The translations under genes and the position numbers were made by a program. Shown here piece after piece: positions 15,595 to 23,747 of a stretch of 32,949 nucleotides of DNA (position 1 is the first letter of the stretch; each line of letters begins with the position of its first letter). A model generated the notes under the pieces. The model saw nothing but the letters and a program-made list of their open reading frames with translations. It ran no database searches and was not told where the DNA came from. Origin of the DNA: Desulfuromonadaceae bacterium (lineage in GTDB: Bacteria > Desulfobacterota > Desulfuromonadia > Geobacterales > Pseudopelobacteraceae); assembly GCA_028688955.1 (NCBI GenBank), contig JAQTXD010000036.1, forward strand, positions 1 to 32,949. The letters run 5' to 3'.

Positions 15595-16321
15595 CCAGCA
15601 CCTCGATCAGCATTGCTGTAATATCATCGACTGACTTCTTGCTACGGGAGCGTGTTACCAGTTCCTGCACCGCAATTCCACTATCTCCGGTCTTGTCAAA
15701 TATCTCCTGAACCAGGTTAGCCGCCTCAGTCGTGCTGTAAGCCTTGGTGACACCATCCGACACCAGCAGGATCAGGTCGCCTTCCACCAGTGCCAATGTC
15801 TTGATCTCAATTTCGAGATGTCTTCCTAATCCAAAGTAGCGGGTTATCCCGCCATCATACTCATGCAGACCGGTAAGCAGGCGCGGTGGGTGATTCTGGC
15901 GCAGAAGTATCCCGGCAGTATCTCCGGCATGGAACAATGTCAGTTTTTGATCATGAATCCACGCGACAGTTCCTGCGACTCCTCCCAACGGTCGATCTTT
16001 TCCTTCCATGCAACCCCAGTCGTTTATTGCCTGATTTGTATGAAGTAAAAGCTGATTCAAGCCATTGCTGTCTGCCGGTATATCGTCTGGTTTACGGTAA
16101 AATTCCAGCAGGCAATCGGCAACAGCCTGAGCAGCCTGCATGCCGCGCGGCGCACCGCCAATTCCATCCAGCACTGCAAACAACTCGCCTCTGCCTGACC
16201 GCCCTACCAGAGGTATGTCCTTGCTCAAAAGACGATACCGGTCCTCATACGGCTTTCTGGTGCTCTTGGCATTTTTCAGCCATGAGACTGCGGCACTTCC
16301 TTTTTTCTCGGTGTTATTCAC
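15587..16321 (-). CDS. PP2C-type serine/threonine phosphatase (1)
   Basis: 244 residues, the PP2C core without extra domains. Metal-binding motifs are present: EDRY at 26-29, FAVLDGIGG at 48-56, HAGDTAGIL mid-protein, LLVSDGVTK, and VDDITAMLI at the C-terminus. All five Asp positions expected for a manganese-dependent phosphatase seem intact. The start is GTG 16321 with GGGGGA five to six bases upstream. A promoter element (16352-16378) lies inside the 3' end of the CYTH gene just upstream, so this gene can be transcribed independently of the ATPase/ClpP series. It is the first gene of the PP2C-PRTase-TPR unit. Confidence 0.9.
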   Translation of the reverse strand: MNNTEKKGSAAVSWLKNAKSTRKPYEDRYRLLSKDIPLVGRSGRGELFAVLDGIGGAPRGMQAAQAVADCLLEFYRKPDDIPADSNGLNQLLLHTNQAINDWGCMEGKDRPLGGVAGTVAWIHDQKLTLFHAGDTAGILLRQNHPPRLLTGLHEYDGGITRYFGLGRHLEIEIKTLALVEGDLILLVSDGVTKAYSTTEAANLVQEIFDKTGDSGIAVQELVTRSRSKKSVDDITAMLIEVLDE

Positions 16322-16341
16322 GCGTCCCCCTTTTAAATGAT

Positions 16342-16884
16342 CTACAGACCTATAACGACAGTTTCAGGTAAAACTGACGGGGGGATTATGTCAATATATG
16401 CACCTTCCACCAGGTCACCACTTTGGATGCCAAGCCGGATCATGAGTTCTTCCGCTATTTGCTGTCCGGACTCGACCGTATCTGAATTTTCAAGAACTAC
16501 CTCCAGTTCCACAAAATTACCGATGCCTTCGACATTATCGATGTGAATCCGGGTAGATCCGCACAAATAGAGATGCCGGCGCTTGCGAACATGACCTGCC
16601 ACCCCAAGTACGGCTGACAGTATCTCCCGCATCTTTCCCGGCTCTGAAGTCTGGCTGATGACATACGTTGAGGTTTTCGGACCGCTGACATCAGGGCGAT
16701 GATAAAGAATCAACTCTCCCTGATTAGCTGAAAGTTCCCGAAGTTTGAGGCGGCCGTCGGGACAATGAAAAAACGTATCGTCCTGAACGATCACCACCGG
16801 ACCGCTGTCGGCAATTTCCTCAACACGGGAAATGATAATATGTGGATCAAGCAGTTTCGACTTTATTTCGACGTTACGCGCCAT
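16342..16884 (-). CDS. CYTH-domain protein (triphosphatase/adenylate cyclase-like)
   Basis: 180 residues, typical of class IV adenylate cyclases and thiamine triphosphatases (CYTH fold), which act on triphosphate-containing substrates inside a beta tunnel. Motifs in order: VEIKSKL at the N-terminus (one Glu of the usual ExExK is Asn), GRLKLRE (44-50), RKRRHLYL, TRIHIDNVEGIGNFVELEVVL (112-131), and a C-terminal GAYIDI. The charged pocket residues are mostly kept, so activity is plausible but the substrate is not determinable. It lies 47 bases after the site-2 protease; its last codons contain a promoter element for the PP2C gene. Confidence 0.85.
   Translation of the reverse strand: MARNVEIKSKLLDPHIIISRVEEIADSGPVVIVQDDTFFHCPDGRLKLRELSANQGELILYHRPDVSGPKTSTYVISQTSEPGKMREILSAVLGVAGHVRKRRHLYLCGSTRIHIDNVEGIGNFVELEVVLENSDTVESGQQIAEELMIRLGIQSGDLVEGAYIDIIPPSVLPETVVIGL
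16352..16378 (-). promoter_or_regulatory. Island promoter element, copy 7 (inside CYTH 3' end)
   Basis: Minus strand GTCAG-N15-TCGTTAT, 31 bases upstream of the GTG start at 16321, within the last codons of the CYTH gene. Both halves are exact. Confidence 0.75.
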
Positions 16885-16931
16885 ATTCAGTTCTCCTTGA
16901 GATAATTATAGAGAATAACATCCGCTTCTGC

Positions 16932-17627
16932 TCAATACCTGCTGTTCCATGTCCTTCTGTGATTTCGAGGCTTTTCATAATAAAGTACATTCCTATCCAT
17001 AAGCAGATAAAGAGCAGCTATCGTTACGAGCAGCCACGTAAACCAGTCGGTCCAATGGCCATGCTTGAGAATAAGCAACATCCATCCTAACCCGGAAACA
17101 GCGGCTGCGAAACGCACATATGTAAGGTGCTGCGATGTTTTCACTCCAATAATAACGAGCAACTCCCTGAATATGCGGCCACCATCCAGAGGGAAAATCG
17201 GAATCAGATTCAGCAATCCACTGAACACATTAATTTCCGCGATTGAGAGAAGTGATGACGCATGCAGGTGCCAGCGGTTATGGAGAATGGCGCATAGAAT
17301 CGCGACCATAAAGTTAATCGCCGGCCCGGCTGCAAAGATGGCTATCCGCCTGCCAGTAGTAAGACGATCAAAACCATAATCATCATCCGGCAGCCAACCT
17401 CCAATTATGCCTCCAATGAACAACGTTCCCCGTTTAATCCCGAAACATCTCGACATGACTATATGACCAAATTCGTGTGGTAAGATCACCAGCAACTGAA
17501 GCAACACTGTAATGTAAACTGCATTCCGGAGAGCATCGGGCAAGCATGTTCCTCCATCCATTACTATTGGCAAAAAAAACACAGGGGTCAGAACAATCAG
17601 CCAATGAGAAGTTATCCTAATTGACAT
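16932..17627 (-). CDS. Site-2 protease family (M50) intramembrane metalloprotease
   Basis: 231 residues with about six membrane segments. The catalytic HEFGH (51-55) lies in the second hydrophobic segment, and the second metal-binding motif LIPIFPLDGGR (141-151) lies in a later segment, both as in M50 proteases. Such enzymes cleave transmembrane segments of anti-sigma factors or other regulators. There is no PDZ domain and no CBS domain, so this is a minimal core like the SpoIVFB/S2P compact type. GGAG precedes ATG 17627. It lies 30 bases after the clpP stop and before CYTH, in a series that starts at the promoter near 21440. Confidence 0.88.
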   Translation of the reverse strand: MSIRITSHWLIVLTPVFFLPIVMDGGTCLPDALRNAVYITVLLQLLVILPHEFGHIVMSRCFGIKRGTLFIGGIIGGWLPDDDYGFDRLTTGRRIAIFAAGPAINFMVAILCAILHNRWHLHASSLLSIAEINVFSGLLNLIPIFPLDGGRIFRELLVIIGVKTSQHLTYVRFAAAVSGLGWMLLILKHGHWTDWFTWLLVTIAALYLLMDRNVLYYEKPRNHRRTWNSRY

Positions 17628-17657
17628 TATGAATCTCCATGCCGTACTGAAATGTCA

Positions 17658-18245
17658 CTACAATTTGGACCGTTCAGATATTATCCTGTCGATCAGTCCG
17701 TATCCCAGTGCTTCTTCGGCATCCATAAAGTTGTCCCGCTCCGTGTCGGCCTCCAATCGATCAAAGGGCTGGCTGGTGACTTCAGCCAGCAACCTATTCA
17801 GCTTGTCTTTAACCCGCAGCATCTCCCGTGCCCGGATCTGGATATCGGTCGCCTGTCCATGAAAACCACCCAGCGGTTGATGAATCATGATCCGGGCATT
17901 GGGCAGGGAAAAGCGCTTCCCTTTTTCACCCGCCGCCAGAAGCACAGCTCCCATGGACGACGCCTCACCAATGCAGATCGTGCAGACCGGGGATCTGATG
18001 AAACGCATGGTGTCGAGAATGGCCATGCCGGCGGTCACACTGCCACCAGGTGAATTGATGTACAGGTGGATGTCCTTTTCCGGATCAGCCGACTCCAGAA
18101 AGAGCAATTGCCCGACCACAACATTGGCAACACTGTTGTCGATGGCCTCTCCCAGGAAGATCACCCGATCTTTCAGCAGTCGTGAAAAGATATCGTACTG
18201 TCGCTCCCCTTTGCCAGTTTGTTCGATTACGTATGGAATGCCCAT
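17658..18245 (-). CDS. clpP: ATP-dependent Clp protease proteolytic subunit
   Basis: 195 residues, full length for ClpP. The catalytic triad is intact: Ser97 in GEASSMGAV, His122 in IMIHQPLGG, Asp171 in [16 protein letters not shown] (61-70) matches the substrate-binding loop. ClpP forms a 14-mer barrel that degrades unfolded or tagged proteins delivered by a Clp ATPase. No clpX, clpA or tig gene is next to it, unlike the usual chromosomal tig-clpP-clpX arrangement, so this is probably an extra, island-encoded copy. Its start lies three bases after the stop of the ATPase gene. The neighbouring site-2 protease makes a role in regulated proteolysis attractive. Confidence 0.95.
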   Translation of the reverse strand: MGIPYVIEQTGKGERQYDIFSRLLKDRVIFLGEAIDNSVANVVVGQLLFLESADPEKDIHLYINSPGGSVTAGMAILDTMRFIRSPVCTICIGEASSMGAVLLAAGEKGKRFSLPNARIMIHQPLGGFHGQATDIQIRAREMLRVKDKLNRLLAEVTSQPFDRLEADTERDNFMDAEEALGYGLIDRIISERSKL

Positions 18246-18248
18246 TCA

Positions 18249-21080
18249 TCACCTCTCTGTATTGTCGCTATCTGCGACATTAATGGCCCAATCGTCCCAC
18301 AGGAATTCATCTGACTCTAAATCGATTTCGGGTTTTTCCTTTTTGCTGAACGGCTGGCTTTCCTGTAGACAGCATCCAAGCTTATTCAGACAGGTACTGA
18401 GAGTTTGCGTGTCTTCAAGCGAAAACTCATACTTTTCAATCAAAGATGTGTCTGAGTAATGCACAATATCTCCGATGGTAAGGAGTTCGTGCTTTTTGAG
18501 CAGCCGATCAATCTTTCTCGGTGCATCCAGTGCCAAATAATCCAATTGGAGTACAATCGGGTTGACTACGTTTGGTGCCAACTCCACATTCTTTTTCTCA
18601 CAGTCAGTATTTTTCCAGTTGTAAACACGCCTGAAAATGGTAGCATCAACAATGTTGCAGTCCTGTCCATACTTTAGTCGTGACAGCACCTTCATTCTCC
18701 TGCCAAGTTCGGCATCTTCCGGACTTGCATTTAGCTCTGTCCTGAAGCTGAAAGGAGTCATCGCCTGATTATTGAGATTCATCCGAGCGTACCCATGGTA
18801 GTTAGGCAGTGACATGATATCCAGGCTGTTGAAATAAGGAGCGAAACCTTTTGACAGTAAATCTGCATCCTGGCTTCCGGTTCTGAAAGTAATAAGTGAG
18901 CCAACATTTCCGAAGACTGCGGCCAGAAGGTCGTCCTTTGATCCGGAAACATTCCCTAGTTGTGAGCAATATTGGGTCGCAAGTATCAACCCAAGCCGGT
19001 ATTTACGTGCTTCTGATAGTAATTCGGTAACATTCTGGCTAGGCAGGTTATGCGCCTCGTCCACATATAAAAAAAAGTCGCGTCTATCTTTCATGGGCAT
19101 TTCACCACGCTTCATAGCGGCAGCCTGAAATCGTGAAACCAGCATGGTTGCGAGCAATGCAGATACTTCTGAGCCAAATCTGCCTTTTGCCATTTTTACC
19201 AGAAATATTTTCCCTTTATTTATGATCTCATCAAAATCAAAGCTGGTCTCTTCCTGACCAATTATTCTTTGAAGCGATATATCATTGATAAAACGACTGA
19301 ATTTTGAAGAAATATATGGTGCAATATTTGCGAGTTGCGCATCTCCACCGGCAGCTTCCGCTTCCTCAATGAAATCTATGATCTGCTGATCTGAAACCGA
19401 CTTCAGCAACCAGTGTCTGAATTCACGATCAGTAAAGCACCGCTTAAATTCGAGAAGCGTCGGAACGAATCCCTCGCGAGGCTTATCGCCCATTAAAAGT
19501 TTCAAGGCGCCACGGAAATAGGATTCAAATATTGGACCCCCAGTAGTTTTCATGTCGTAGATATGATCCACATGCTGATACAGAGAATCGATAATCAGAT
19601 CTCTCTCGGAAATAGTGCTCCACTGCAGGATGTTGAACCCGAGCGGGCGTTCCCGATCCAATAAATCCAATATGATTAGATCTTCTGCCCGTTCGCGTGG
19701 AATATGATTGATAATGTTATCGACCATATCGCCGTGAGGATCTATGACGGCAAGACCGCGGCCAGCATAAATATCCTGAATTATCATATGTTCAAGCAGC
19801 GATGACTTGCCTGTGCCTGTTTGTCCTTGTATGAAACAATGGCGCATGCGGTCGTCCGGGTCGATATGTACCGGCTGGCTCATTCCCTGGAACTCGTTTA
19901 AGAACAGCCGGATTGATTCAGGACTTTCGTCCAGTTCTGGCGGCAACATGGCCAGGTTGGCGCGGAATCGTTGCACTTTCAATCCTGGAATATCTCGGCT
20001 GGGGGGTGACGGAAACCGGAAGGCGCAGGCAGCTTCGCCGATACTGAAAGGTGACCGTTCAGGGAAACAAGTGGCAGCCATGAAATCCTCATGCTCCATG
20101 TCACGAGTATCATACCCGCCTTGCAACCAGGCCGGCTCTTCACCACCAAGCCGACGACCGGATATGGCACTTCCAAATGCAACTGCCAAAGCAGAAGAAA
20201 TCTTCTGACTTGAAGCAATCAGTGCCGCAACATCAAAACAAGGGTGGCTGAGATTTTCCAGCCGGGTTACGGTCTGCTCCTCAAACATTGAAACCGTCTT
20301 TCGCAGAGCAAATTCGTTGGTTTCGATGCCAGCCAAGGCCGCTTCGCACAGTTCAACAATATTATTCAGTCGCTCCCGTTCCTCTGATACGTCAGAACGA
20401 GAACGTAAACGGATCAGCAACATGGTCGGCTCCATCTGCCCGGCCAGAATTTCCAACAATCGCCCCCAGTCATCAAATGATGGAATCCAGGGTGCAAGAT
20501 GGTTCAACGCCACATCCTGCTGCCCTGATATTTTTGTGTCGTTTACGAGAAATCCGACGTTATTAGGAACAACTACAGATGCCAGAGGTATCTCCTGTGT
20601 ACGACGAACTATCGAGGAAGCGTGCTTTACTTCGAACGGTATGATGCACTGCTGTAATTCATCTTCAGACTTGACGAGTTTAATATCCGCTTCTGGAAGG
20701 TAGGTCACCAGAATAGGAAAAAGCGATAGAAACGCAGCAGCAGCTTTCTCTCTCGCCTCTGGTTCTGATTCTCCATTACAACGGATCATCAAGAACATGT
20801 CGATATCACCTTGTGCCTTATGCACCAGGTCAGGTATGATCGATATCCTTACTTCAAAAGTAACTTCAGTCATGGATGCCATGGCTGATAACAGCATTTC
20901 TCGACCATTTTGCAGGTGGCGGGGGTTAAGCTTGGAGAATGAAGTGGTTGAACGCTCCTCAGCGGGGCCATAGTGATAGTCCTTGAGAAGATCACTGTTC
21001 ATCAATGATGCGACACGGACTGCACAGCAAGCCTCAAAGCCGGTTTCAATCTGATGTGATGAGATGAATGGGATACGCAT
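18249..21080 (-). CDS. VirD4/HerA-like ATPase with possible alpha-CTD-like C-terminus
   Basis: 943 residues. Walker A GQTGTGKSS (about 419-427) and Walker B FFLYVDEAHN (about 669-678), with LAVIDPHGDM between, place it with VirD4/TraD/HerA-type hexameric ATPases that pump DNA or protein. The ~400-residue N-terminal region has no membrane segments and is not recognised. Residues ~850-905 (RKIDRLLKKHELLTIGDIVH, then SLIEKYEFSLEDTQTLSTCL) look like the helix-hairpin-helix domain of the RNA polymerase alpha C-terminus, suggesting DNA or protein contact. No relaxase or type IV secretion genes are nearby. ATG 21080 with AAGGAGG four bases upstream is preferred over an ATG 13 codons earlier. Confidence 0.82.
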   Translation of the reverse strand: MRIPFISSHQIETGFEACCAVRVASLMNSDLLKDYHYGPAEERSTTSFSKLNPRHLQNGREMLLSAMASMTEVTFEVRISIIPDLVHKAQGDIDMFLMIRCNGESEPEAREKAAAAFLSLFPILVTYLPEADIKLVKSEDELQQCIIPFEVKHASSIVRRTQEIPLASVVVPNNVGFLVNDTKISGQQDVALNHLAPWIPSFDDWGRLLEILAGQMEPTMLLIRLRSRSDVSEERERLNNIVELCEAALAGIETNEFALRKTVSMFEEQTVTRLENLSHPCFDVAALIASSQKISSALAVAFGSAISGRRLGGEEPAWLQGGYDTRDMEHEDFMAATCFPERSPFSIGEAACAFRFPSPPSRDIPGLKVQRFRANLAMLPPELDESPESIRLFLNEFQGMSQPVHIDPDDRMRHCFIQGQTGTGKSSLLEHMIIQDIYAGRGLAVIDPHGDMVDNIINHIPRERAEDLIILDLLDRERPLGFNILQWSTISERDLIIDSLYQHVDHIYDMKTTGGPIFESYFRGALKLLMGDKPREGFVPTLLEFKRCFTDREFRHWLLKSVSDQQIIDFIEEAEAAGGDAQLANIAPYISSKFSRFINDISLQRIIGQEETSFDFDEIINKGKIFLVKMAKGRFGSEVSALLATMLVSRFQAAAMKRGEMPMKDRRDFFLYVDEAHNLPSQNVTELLSEARKYRLGLILATQYCSQLGNVSGSKDDLLAAVFGNVGSLITFRTGSQDADLLSKGFAPYFNSLDIMSLPNYHGYARMNLNNQAMTPFSFRTELNASPEDAELGRRMKVLSRLKYGQDCNIVDATIFRRVYNWKNTDCEKKNVELAPNVVNPIVLQLDYLALDAPRKIDRLLKKHELLTIGDIVHYSDTSLIEKYEFSLEDTQTLSTCLNKLGCCLQESQPFSKKEKPEIDLESDEFLWDDWAINVADSDNTER

Positions 21081-21132
21081 TGATCCTCCTTCTTTTTCGA
21101 AGTCTATAACTATATTCAATTTTCAAAGAACA

Positions 21133-21375
21133 TCATAACGGCAGCGTTTCAGGCATTTTATCCGGGGTTATGTTTAGAATCCGGCAGATAGCCTTCTCTG
21201 AGAACCCCTGCAGCAACAGCTCAGTTGCCATTTCGCGCTTAGCGGTATCGTTGGAGCTTACGGATTGATTCTCCTGTTTTTTCAGTTCCACTTCCCGCTC
21301 CACTTCCACCTTGTACTGCTCGGCTTCGATGGAAAGCATCAATTGGTTTCTTTCCCCTAGATTGATTCTGGTCAT
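21133..21375 (-). CDS. Small charged helical protein (80 aa)
   Basis: No firm family. The N-terminal half is strongly charged and coiled-coil-like (IEAEQYKVEVEREVELKKQE), and the C-terminal half (REMATELLLQGFSEKAICRI with LNITPDKM) resembles a short helix-turn-helix-like tail seen at the end of some Rpn/transposase-like nucleases. AAAGGA lies seven bases before ATG 21375. It is the first gene after the promoter element at 21429-21455 and leads the ATPase-ClpP-S2P-CYTH series, so an accessory or regulatory role for that series is possible. Confidence 0.55.
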   Translation of the reverse strand: MTRINLGERNQLMLSIEAEQYKVEVEREVELKKQENQSVSSNDTAKREMATELLLQGFSEKAICRILNITPDKMPETLPL

Positions 21376-21815
21376 GTCTCACGTCCTTTCATGGTTGTTT
21401 GGCTGACTGTTGTAGGGCACAACAAACCATAACGACAAAAGTACAAACATCTGACATTGGATAAAGAAATAGTGATAGATATGTATTATTGAAGCGATGC
21501 GGGTTAGTGAAGGATTACTGGTAAAAACTGGGGGTAGATACTTTTTAAGAAGTTGGTCGAAAATAACAGGAGAATTGTCTACAACACTACGATGAGAAAA
21601 GCAATATTTTTTTGTATAAATACTTCTGCATGAAAATAATATTCTGAACTTACCGTCTTGAATCCTTGGTGCAAACTGTCAAGGCAAGTGACATGAATTT
21701 GTTGATTGATTGATATTGATTTTATCTTTGTTTCAATACGACCCGGATCGTCTCCCCTATCATGGGGGGAATCAATTCCTCAAACCTCTAAAACATTTAC
21801 ACGCAAATCATTTAT
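21376..21815 (-). other. Gene-free gap between the two minus-strand blocks
   Basis: About 440 bases hold no convincing gene. They contain promoter copy 8 near the left end, then AT-rich sequence with short runs. A weak hairpin (TCCCC and GGGGA, 21753-21770) might help end the long operon that stops at 21816, but no T-run follows it. This is also where base composition visibly changes, so it may be a junction between separately acquired modules. No direct repeats or integrase site were recognised. Confidence 0.5.
21429..21455 (-). promoter_or_regulatory. Island promoter element, copy 8
   Basis: Minus strand GTCAG-N15-TCGTTAT, 54 bases upstream of ATG 21375. Both halves are exact. It would drive the series ending at the CYTH gene. 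Confidence 0.75.
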
Positions 21816-22430
21816 CTACAATTCAATTCCCGCAGGAAGCGCAGTTGGTTTTATTCCAACCAAAAGATACTTCTTATTGAGCAGGTGAATTTCTATATCG
21901 CGTCGACGGTTATGAAAATCATCTTCTAGACCCTGATATAGTCCACTGAGAAAATATACCCTCTGATTGGATGATCCACGCCATCCTTTATTATCATTCA
22001 ATGAATCCTCGTAAGGCCCATCGACTAAAATATCTATCGTCGCTAAGAATTCATCGATTACTGGGTCGCTTCTTTCCTTTAGTGCTTCCAGAGTGAATCC
22101 AGTATAGCAAATAACTGACAATGACCGCTTGGCCTTAACCAACCGCAACGTTTCAACAAGCCCAACGACTTGCAGAATAGGTTCACCACCTGAAATAGTT
22201 ATTCCCTCTATATCTGGTGAGGACAATATCATTGTCGCCAGTTCGTTTGGATTCAATTGAATCGCATCAATTGTCGGTCGCCATTCCGGTGATCCACAGT
22301 TGTGGCAGGAGAAACAACATCCTTGCACCCATATGACAAATCGTTTCCCAGGACCGAGAGCATTGGATAAAGGGCAAATCGCAGCAATATTCAAGGTCTT
22401 ATGACAAATATTGTTAAGAATAAACTCCAT
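21816..22430 (-). CDS. Radical SAM activase, NrdG-like
   Basis: 204 residues. The 4Fe-4S motif CX3CX2C is at Cys38, Cys42, Cys45 in VQGCCFSCHNC, followed by GITISGGEP, the SAM-binding GGE stretch. Size and layout match anaerobic ribonucleotide-reductase activating proteins, but no nrdD is nearby, so a different partner inside this operon is likely. Radical SAM proteins have been reported among TerY-P-associated genes. The ribosome site is weak and the gene begins nine bases after the coiled-coil gene, so it probably relies on upstream translation. It is the last gene of the vWA/kinase/PP2C operon. Confidence 0.85.
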   Translation of the reverse strand: MEFILNNICHKTLNIAAICPLSNALGPGKRFVIWVQGCCFSCHNCGSPEWRPTIDAIQLNPNELATMILSSPDIEGITISGGEPILQVVGLVETLRLVKAKRSLSVICYTGFTLEALKERSDPVIDEFLATIDILVDGPYEDSLNDNKGWRGSSNQRVYFLSGLYQGLEDDFHNRRRDIEIHLLNKKYLLVGIKPTALPAGIEL

Positions 22431-22439
22431 AGTTGCGAT

Positions 22440-23747
22440 TTATTTTCGAATGAGACCAGCTAACAGTTGGTCGCTTTCTTCAAGCAGTAGTTTTGCTTTT
22501 TTTAATAGATCCACAACATTCTGAGCACCCGGAAGTGCTGCGGAAATACGTTGGTTCGCATCCAAATGAGGCTTTAACTGTTCAATCAGTATATTTGCCT
22601 GTTCCCTGTGAAGAACTATTTCTTCTTTTTTTGTAGTGAGCTCCGACTGTAAAGCTTCAATCTGACTCAGCACCTGCTGGCCTTCTGTCAATGTTTGTTG
22701 AAGTGTTGCTGAGACGCCGTCTTTGTAGCCGTTACAAACCGATAAGGATTGTCGCATCTTTTCTAACATCTCAAGTTCGACATCAAAAGCTTGAAGAGCA
22801 TCGCTAGGAAACTGTGAAGTCAGTTTTTCAAGATCCTTTTGTAGCTTTGCACGGTTTTCTGAAAGATGGGGAATACGTGGAATACTTTCTTGTAGTTGCT
22901 CGCATCGATCAAGAAGTCGATTACATTCATCCGACAATTGGTATTCCGTCCTGCGAACTTCCAATAATTTTTGTAGATGGCCTTCAAGTCGGTCTCGGAC
23001 TAAATCAATTTCCGGAGAAGGAGTTGAAAATATTTCATTGAGAATCGGTGATTCGTGAGGGACATTTTGTTGAATCGGGGTTGGAGATATCACTGAAATA
23101 TCAGTTTTAAATGAAATAGGTTCTTCTACAGGAATTTTATCAGCAGTCTTTACTTCAGTAATGCAAGACTCTTCTAACAACGCATCATTTTCATCGGAAC
23201 CATTCAAATCATCTTCATCTATCCAACCGTCGTCATCCGCTTGAGTTGAGCTAGCAGCATTACAAGATGTTTTTTGGGTATAGCTTTTTGTTTCTTGTGG
23301 CGATGCATCAGTAGAAGCGTTGCAATGTATGAGTGTTATCGGGGTTGCATCTTGAACGGCCCCGGCTATGGAAAGTTTACCGCCTAATATTGAAGGTATT
23401 TTTACAGGCTTTTGTTCAGCAAAAAGCAATAACGCCTGCTCCATATAATGTTTTGGAATACTGCCGCTAGCCTCCTTGAACGAAAATCGTGTTGCATCAG
23501 CCTTCCCTCGACCGGCAGCACACAATTCTCCATTAAACATTACAATATAGTAGTTATTATAAGCACATAGAGTGAATTCACTGTCATGCCGAAATGGATC
23601 AGTAGCATTGCAAAATTCTATCAAAAATATATTTTCTGCTGATTCAGAAGCATCATTAAGAATAATATTTGCTTCCCAGCTTGAAGCTACACCGATATTC
23701 ATTCCATAAGCCTGAAGCATTATTCGGCTATTATTTGATACAATCAT
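22440..23747 (-). CDS. Hypothetical protein with N-terminal globular and C-terminal coiled-coil parts
   Basis: 435 residues. The first ~120 residues look globular and beta-rich (FTLCAYNNYYIVMFNGELC). Residues ~140-240 are low-complexity, rich in Ser, Asp, Glu and Pro, and likely disordered. From ~245 to the end there is a long coiled coil with heptad-like Leu spacing (DRLEGHLQKLLEVRR, and LQSELTTKKEEIVLHREQAN). No enzymatic motif. The disordered acidic middle with many Ser/Thr would be a natural substrate for the adjacent kinase. ATG 23747 overlaps the kinase stop as ATGA. Confidence 0.6.
   Translation of the reverse strand: MIVSNNSRIMLQAYGMNIGVASSWEANIILNDASESAENIFLIEFCNATDPFRHDSEFTLCAYNNYYIVMFNGELCAAGRGKADATRFSFKEASGSIPKHYMEQALLLFAEQKPVKIPSILGGKLSIAGAVQDATPITLIHCNASTDASPQETKSYTQKTSCNAASSTQADDDGWIDEDDLNGSDENDALLEESCITEVKTADKIPVEEPISFKTDISVISPTPIQQNVPHESPILNEIFSTPSPEIDLVRDRLEGHLQKLLEVRRTEYQLSDECNRLLDRCEQLQESIPRIPHLSENRAKLQKDLEKLTSQFPSDALQAFDVELEMLEKMRQSLSVCNGYKDGVSATLQQTLTEGQQVLSQIEALQSELTTKKEEIVLHREQANILIEQLKPHLDANQRISAALPGAQNVVDLLKKAKLLLEESDQLLAGLIRK

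Noticed and set aside
18249..21080. Type IV secretion coupling protein of a conjugative element
   Set aside because: Walker motifs fit, but there is no relaxase, no membrane anchor and no mating-pair genes; kept as VirD4/HerA-like ATPase only.
21591..21640. Very short plus-strand frame after AGGAG in the gene-free gap
   Set aside because: Ends after about a dozen codons and shows no coupling or similarity; chance is the better explanation.
21753..21770. Hairpin TCCCC...GGGGA after the long operon
   Set aside because: Five-pair stem without a T-run; mentioned in the gap entry but not called as a terminator.
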